Both the position numbers and the translations under genes were made by a program. From Azolla pinnata (taxonomy: Eukaryota > Streptophyta > Polypodiopsida > Salviniales > Salviniaceae), in NCBI GenBank assembly GCA_037176905.1, contig JBBBWG010010423.1, positions 1 through 21,794 of the forward strand: a DNA stretch of 21,794 nucleotides, given 5' to 3'. This document shows positions 16,176 to 21,794 of this stretch, piece by piece. The notes beneath the pieces were generated by a model, which saw only the letters and a list, made by a program, of their open reading frames with translations, was not told where the DNA came from and made no database searches. Positions within the stretch are counted from its first letter, which is position 1. Each line of letters opens with the position of its first letter.

Positions 16176-16265
16176 CCGATTGTCGGATTAATGCGCTAGG
16201 GAATTTCTTACATCCATCAACGTCCTCTGTGATCTAATATGACCGATCGTCGGATTAATGCACTA
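16176..16265. repeat. 23-bp direct repeat, 67 bp apart
   Basis: CCGATTGTCGGATTAATGC at 16176 and CCGATCGTCGGATTAATGC at 16243 (23 bp each with the following CRCTA) differ at two positions. Confidence 0.75.
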
Positions 16266-17690
16266 AAGCTTGGGTGAGCTGTTATGTGCGAAAGTGATCT
16301 GATCTACGTGAGTCAAACTCCTCTTTTTCAAAAGACGGGAACTTCGACTCTGAACAAATGCCCAAGCATAGTTACAATTGCTGTTAATGCAAAAGTCAAC
16401 CCAAAGCCCTAATCATATAATTAAAGGAGCCATGTCCTTTTGTGCTGCCGACATTCTCTTAGGCGTTCTGAGTTATTGGCGGTGAATGCCCCAGCTTTGA
16501 GAACATCTATGAATCAACATTGGTGAAAGAGACAACTCTTGGCCTTACAGCTCGACTCCAGGTATGTACCACATTTTAGTGTGAGTACACAAAACCCTAC
16601 ACCTTAGCAAACACATTAGTAGTATGTATCTAGCTAGATTCATGTAATTAGCGACAAACCATAGTTCCCGACAGGACTAATACGTGAAAACAACACCTGG
16701 TTAATTGGTTTTGATTTCGATTATGCTCCCCACGATTTCCAGAGTGCCAAGTATTATAATAGACATGAAAGCACTTGCATCCTTCTTTCCTTCTCTGATG
16801 ATATAATATACAAAGGGCGAAAGACGTGCAATGTAACCAGGATTGATTGGAAATATGCTGCAAGAAACTCTTAATGATATTTAGAGTACATATAATATAT
16901 ATTAGTCAAACTACGACAAGATTATTAATGTGAAGATTACAATGATGTTGCCCCGTAATTAGGATGATTCCAAATGAATGCCGCATGAACCAGTGTTGAT
17001 TAAATCTATACTGCTAAATCATTATATGCCACTCAATTGCACGGCATCAGCAGCCTGGATGTTGATTGGAATGCGTAACATATTGAAGTCCTCAGGAGAA
17101 TGGAATGGAATCATCCGATCGTTAATTAGCAGCATTAACTGTCATATTGTCAACTTGCAGCTTGGAGTAGCATAAGATCCAGAATTACTAATTACACATG
17201 GCTACATGCATGCGTTAGATCAATTAGCTGCAACTAGATCATAGTAAGAAGATTGAAGAGTGAAAGGATATTAATCCAATTATATGTGCTTATATTACAG
17301 ATAAGTAGATGAGGAAATCTGGCCAATAAATACTAGTTATAACAAATTATAGAGTACACAATAATTACAGAACGTAGCTGGCTGGATTTATTGTTAATAT
17401 AATATCTAATTATGTCAATACTACTCCAGGTGGGTCTGATTTGTTTCATGCACGTTGCAACATTAACGTCGGCGACTAATGCAAATTATGTAAGCTTGCA
17501 GCAGCGTACAATATATTAAGTGTAAGACATGAGCGGAATCAGCTGCAGGTTGTAATTGGCCGGATATTATATAATTATAACATGCTGGCAGTTCTCGGTG
17601 TAATTAGCAGAGCCGAATTGATCGTAATATTCGTCGATATTAACGCAGTAGAAGAATTAGATTAACGAATCCGATATATTGACAGATCAC

Positions 17691-17904
17691 TGTGAGAGAG
17701 AAGCAAGAACACCGCAGAAACAGAGAAGAGAAGAGGAGGGGAGAGAATAGAATGTATATTTTTTGTATATCTGAAAACAGTGGTACATATGAAGAGGATG
17801 AGGATGGAGGGTCGTCCATCCAAACGGTTCAACCGAACCCTTCCATGTGCCTTTCTAAAAAGTAGAATAAATATATTAATATTATTTATATTATAGCTTT
17901 AACA
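17691..17904 (-). repeat. 3' LTR of the minus-strand copia (outer end tentative)
   Basis: On the minus strand TGTTAAAGC begins directly after a G7 purine tract, which fixes the inner end at 17904. AT-rich TATA-like sequence follows (TATAATATAAATAA). The outer end is placed at CTCTCACA (17691) as the best TG...CA fit, giving about 214 bp. With the 5' LTR outside the window this cannot be confirmed. Confidence 0.6.
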
Positions 17905-17911
17905 CCCCCCC
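17905..17911 (-). other. polypurine tract of the minus-strand copia
   Basis: A GGGGGGG run on the minus strand is immediately upstream of the LTR start. Confidence 0.75.
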
Positions 17912-17934
17912 ATAATATAAATATGTTAAAACGT

Positions 17935-20900
17935 CTACTTGTGAATTAGTTTCAACCCCAACTTTGAGCAACACTGCCAATGCTTCTGTTGTGACACTGG
18001 CTTAGTAAGAAAATCCGCTCACATTGTCATTGTCGAGGTATAATGTAGTTCCAATTCTTTCATTTCGACCAGATCTCTCAAAAAATGGTGTTTCGCCTTT
18101 ATATGTTTATTCTGGTCAGTAAGCTTCGGGTTTATGGCAATCTTAATACAAGATTGATTGTCACAATACATCTTTATATGTGATAATTGTATGATATCCA
18201 ACTCCTTTAGAATAATTTTAAGCCATAATCCTTCTTTTGCCGCTAGTGCCGCGGCGACATACTCCGCCTCGGTAGATGATAATGCAACAGTGGTTTGCTT
18301 CTTTGTCCTCCACGATATAGCACCACCTGCAAACATGAATGCCATACCGGAAGTGGAGCGTGATGAATCCACATCCCCCCCCCAATCGGAATCCATCCAT
18401 CCTTGAAGTGGTGAGGTATGCCATCCTTCAAGCGATGATGTATTCCAAGATTGGGAAGATTTATAGGTGATTGTGTGTACTGCAAATACCGCATTACTCG
18501 CTTGAGTGCTTCCCAATGCTTCACTCCTAGATTTTGCATGAACCTCGAGAGATAACCAGCACTAAAAGATAAATCAGGCCTCGTACAACTAACGAGGTAA
18601 CGAATGCTTCCGAATATTTGACGATAAGGAATAGTCTCCATGAATTGAACCTCTCCTTGAGTTGAGGGGCTATCATCAATAGATAGCTTGCATGGGACTG
18701 TCATTGGTGTCGAAATTGGTTTGCACTCTTCCATTTCATACTTCCGTAATATATCATCAATAAGCTTCTTTTGAGAAATCGAAAGAGTTCCTTCAGTCCG
18801 GTTACGAGTTACCTTAATTCCCAGACAATACTCCATTGGGCCTAAGTCCTTGACTGGGAAGGCTTGTTGTAGTTGATGTATGGCATGTCGTAAGGCTTCC
18901 ATATTGTTGGAAGCAATCGGTAAATCATCCACATATACACCAAGGATAATGAATGTTTGTCCATCCTTGCGGATATATAAGTTGGGCTCGGAAGAAAGCC
19001 GCTTAAAATTAATCTTTACCAAATAAGAATGTAGCTTTGTGTACCACATTCGCGGTGATTGCTTTAATCCATAGATAGCTTTCCTCAATTTGCAAACAAA
19101 ATTGGGACGTTCCACATCTTTGAAATGTGGTGGTTGCTCCATATAAATCTCTTCTTCAAGGTCACCATGTAGAAAAGCCATTTCTACATCAAGGTGACGT
19201 AGTTCAAGATTCAAAGCCGCTTTAAGTCCCCAAACTAACCTCATTGGGGTCGTTCGAAGTGTTGGAGCAAAAGTCTCCTTAAAATCAAGTCCTGGAACTT
19301 GTGTAAAGCCACGAACAACCACTCTTGCTTTAAAACGTATAGGGTTTCCATTGGAGTCAGATTTGACTCGTAAGACCCATCTACAACTTACAACCTTCCA
19401 GTTCTTGGGACACGAAACAAGCTCCCAAGTGTTATTCTTCATGAGTGACACAAGCTCTTCCTTCATTGCTTGGTACCATTCTCGCTTAAATTCACTATTA
19501 AGTGCTTCATGCGAGGTTAATGTAACGTCATCACCAGGCATTACCTGATTATATTCACCTTGTGGTTTTGTGGAGACCGAATCTTCCTCTTCACCAAGAT
19601 CTACCATGAGGGCATCAAATGGTTCGGTATCCGCCATAATATCCTTAATACTTTTGTACTTTTGCTTGGTTGTTTTAAGCAGCCGGGAGGCTTTCAATGT
19701 GCTTATACTTGGAGGATTATGTGGATTCTTACTTTCCAAGGAGATTTGAGACGTTGCGTCTTCTCGTGTGACATTAGTGTCATGTTGCTCCATATTGTCA
19801 GTAGTGGAGGTCGAGTTCTTTGGGAACCAATAATCCTCTTGATGTGAAAATGGTTGGGCCGAGCATTCGCCACCATTTTTATTATTAAAACCACCTTCAT
19901 TTCCAGATATATTGTCATTAGGTGCTTTATTAGAGGATTCTTTAATATGAGAATTTACCGTACTCTTGTCACGGTGAGCCTTGTTGTTTTCTTCATATAA
20001 GTGAGGAACGCACTGAGTTGGAAGCTCATTGAAGTAATAAGTAACACCATTGCCTTTTCCTTTCTTCGGAGTATTTTCATGTTGTTGGTGATTCAGTTGT
20101 AGATGCATAAATGATCGGCCTCTTGTAGTTGGGCCACCATAATTGTCTATTTGTGAATCACCGGTAATGATTAATTCATTTGTTTTCAGGTTTGGAGTTG
20201 ATTGATGTACCTCATGTCGGAGTTTCTCCATGAGGGTGGCTTCGTCAAAAATGACGGATCGACTGAAGAAAAACTTTCGTGTATCCAAATCAAATAGTTT
20301 ATATGCTTTGACACCGGAGGCTTCTCCATATCCCATGAGGATGCATTTCCTTGCATGTGGATCCAATTTCTTTCGCTTCTCCTTCGGTATGTGACTATAA
20401 GAGATAGAGCCAAACACACGCACATGACCAATATGTGGCTTTTGTCCATACCAAAGAGTATATGGGGTGTTTAAACCCAAAACTTTGTGCGGTGACCTGT
20501 TTTGTAAATAACATGCAGTAGAAACCGCCTCTTGCCAAAATCTGTTATGAAGTCCTGCCACTTGTAGCATGCTTCGACTAGCATCAAGTAGGGTTCTGTT
20601 CTTCCGCTCGGCAACTCCATTTTGTTGCGGATTATACGGGACGGTATACTCATGTCGGATGCCATGAGTATCACAAAATTTAATCCATTCACCGGAAAAA
20701 TACTCGCCACCATTGTCCGTTCTTATAGTTAAGATCTTAGATTGATGGTGGTTTTCCACATATGCTTTGTATGTTGAAAAACAGTTAAACGCTCCCGAAT
20801 TTTCTTTAAGAAAATATAGAATAGTGAACATTGTATAGTCGTCGATGAAAGAGATGAAATATTTATTACCATCCAAGGACAAGCTTTGCATTGGTCCGCA

Positions 20901-21794
20901 CAGATCAGAGTGAACAAGTTGCAAAGGGCGTTCCGTCTTCTTCTTGTTCTCGCTTGGGAACTTTTGTCGACTTTGCTTTCCAAAAATACATCCTTCACAC
21001 ATCGATATATACTTGAACGGCTTGTGAGGAATACCTTCAAGTAACTTATGAATTTGACACGTCTTCATTGACTTTGGGTTTAGATGCCCAAGTCGATAAT
21101 GTCACAATAAGGTTGAATCGGTATAAGAAAATTCTGATGAAGTTAGAGCATGAATAGGGGTTTGATCTATCATTTTTAAGGGATATAACCGTCCAACCAT
21201 TGGACACATAACTTTAATTGTTTCACCCATTTGTAATTTATAGTAGATTATAGCAAAGTTATGGTGAAATTCTATTACTGTGCCATTAGCGGTAGCTTCG
21301 CTTACTGATAATAGATTCCTTATTAATCCAGGCACATAATAAACATTTGGAATCTTTATTAACTTTGTTTTAGTCATTGATAGGTGGACTTCCCCTTTTC
21401 CAATAGCCACTTTCCTTCCATTGTCGCCAAAACGGACTTCAAGCGCTTGCGATAAAGGATGATAATTGTGCAAGTGTGCCTTGTTGTTGGTGAGATGATG
21501 CGTGGCGCCGGTGTCGAAAAACCAGAGAGCGTCTTCACTTGCCTTAAAAAATTCGCCACGTACATCACACATAAAGGCTTGAATAAAATCATCACTGTCA
21601 TTATCTTCATGATAATGTGTACTCGGGCCGTCTTGTAGTAGCGCCGCATTGTGTGCTTAAGGATGAGATCTAGCTTTCCACTTTTCCTTTTGCTCAAAAC
21701 GCTTCTTCCTACAATCACGCTCAAAATGCCCTTGTTTATTGCAATACCTACAAATAATTGTGGAGATAGAAATTGCGCCTAGCCCATTTGGTTT
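17935..21794 (-). pseudogene. Ty1/copia gag(end)-protease-integrase-RT-RNase H, nearly intact
   Basis: A copia polyprotein enters from the right edge. In order on the minus strand: Gag zinc knuckle CRYCNKQGHFERDC (about 21715-21756); protease WFFDTGATHHLT with an intact D-T-G; HHCC zinc domain (HYRLGH ... CEGCIFGK); integrase with Asp, Asp, Glu all present (residues 55, 118 and 154 of the frame starting at 21068; 35 residues between the last two, as in DD35E); reverse transcriptase with HLDVEMAFLHGDLEEEIYME and YVDD (712-715); RNase H with DSDWGGD, STEAEY and CDNQS. Lesions: TAA at 21657-21659, TGA at about 21102 just before the HHCC domain, a frame change near 18440-18480 between RT and RNase H, and TGA at 18019 before ADFLTKP, which ends about 17935. 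A C9 run at 18375-18383 falls in the RNase H Asp region. It resembles the TNT1-like copia group. Confidence 0.9.

Larger units (their letters stand above)
15157..17690. other. AT-rich non-coding interval
   Basis: About 2.5 kb without a supportable gene: only short open frames without recognisable motifs. An AATAAA lies at about 15291, a partial duplication of a TTTATTCARGCTTTAGTATTG stretch near 15663 and 15727, a (CTT)n run near 16047-16066, and a diverged 23-bp direct repeat (16176 and 16243). The right part (16880-17690) is strongly AT-rich intergenic-type DNA. I see no LTR, TIR or RNA gene. Confidence 0.6.

Noticed and set aside
16494..16562. Exon-like stretch ending CTCCAG before GTATGT, with a CTCTTAG acceptor-like site near 16460
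   Set aside because: The open frame that runs to the donor has a stop just before it, the other frames stop inside, and I recognise no protein family. Too little to call an exon.
16978..17175. 65-codon plus-strand open frame
   Set aside because: Short, AT-rich, no recognised motif, no supporting signals; expected by chance in this composition.

Overview
This window looks like nuclear DNA of a land plant from a repeat-dense region. I see no intact host gene. Almost everything identifiable is LTR retrotransposon. The plant assignment rests on two Ty1/copia elements with plant-type pol organisation (one with an initiator-tRNA-Met primer site), a Ty3/gypsy element with a plant-type protease, a gag-only element of the TR-GAG kind, and fragments resembling plant PPR and HEAT-repeat genes. 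The species cannot be told from sequence alone.

Layout. Positions 1-98 look like the edge of an unidentified LTR. From 99 to 1126, on the minus strand, lies the 5' end of a gypsy element: LTR 651-1126, primer site, and a gag that retains only its zinc-knuckle part. Positions 1127-3009 hold a long pyrimidine-rich low-complexity tract, then two minus-strand host gene fragments lying side by side (PPR-like, HEAT-like), then a 21-bp tandem repeat. At 3010 a second, plus-strand gypsy copy of a related subfamily begins: LTR 3010-3362, primer site, degraded gag with a 78-bp tandem repeat and three CCHC knuckles.

The plus-strand gypsy copy is interrupted twice. A copia element (5701-10961, target duplication CAAAT) sits in its gag-pro region. 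A gag-only element (11709-14903) sits between protease and reverse transcriptase. When each insert and one copy of its target duplication are discounted, the gypsy reading frame is in register across both sites. The gypsy copy stops at about 15056, at the N-terminal edge of its reverse transcriptase. There it runs into a purine-rich hairpin module, which is also found in inverted orientation at 1127-1310.

From about 15156 to 17690 the DNA is AT-rich and shows no supportable gene, only small direct repeats. From 17691 to the right edge lies a second copia element on the minus strand. Its 3' LTR, polypurine tract, RNase H, reverse transcriptase, integrase, protease and Gag zinc knuckle are all visible, and only a few stops and one frameshift disable it.

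The elements do not form a pathway. They record successive insertions: gypsy copies first, then copia and the gag-only element inside one of them, followed by decay. The points that most deserve a second look are antisense tRNA-like A-box/B-box signatures inside LTRs, a dense CATGCA (RY) cluster just upstream of the gag-only element's TATA box, the chimeric host gene fragments, and the purine-rich hairpin module shared by the two gypsy loci.
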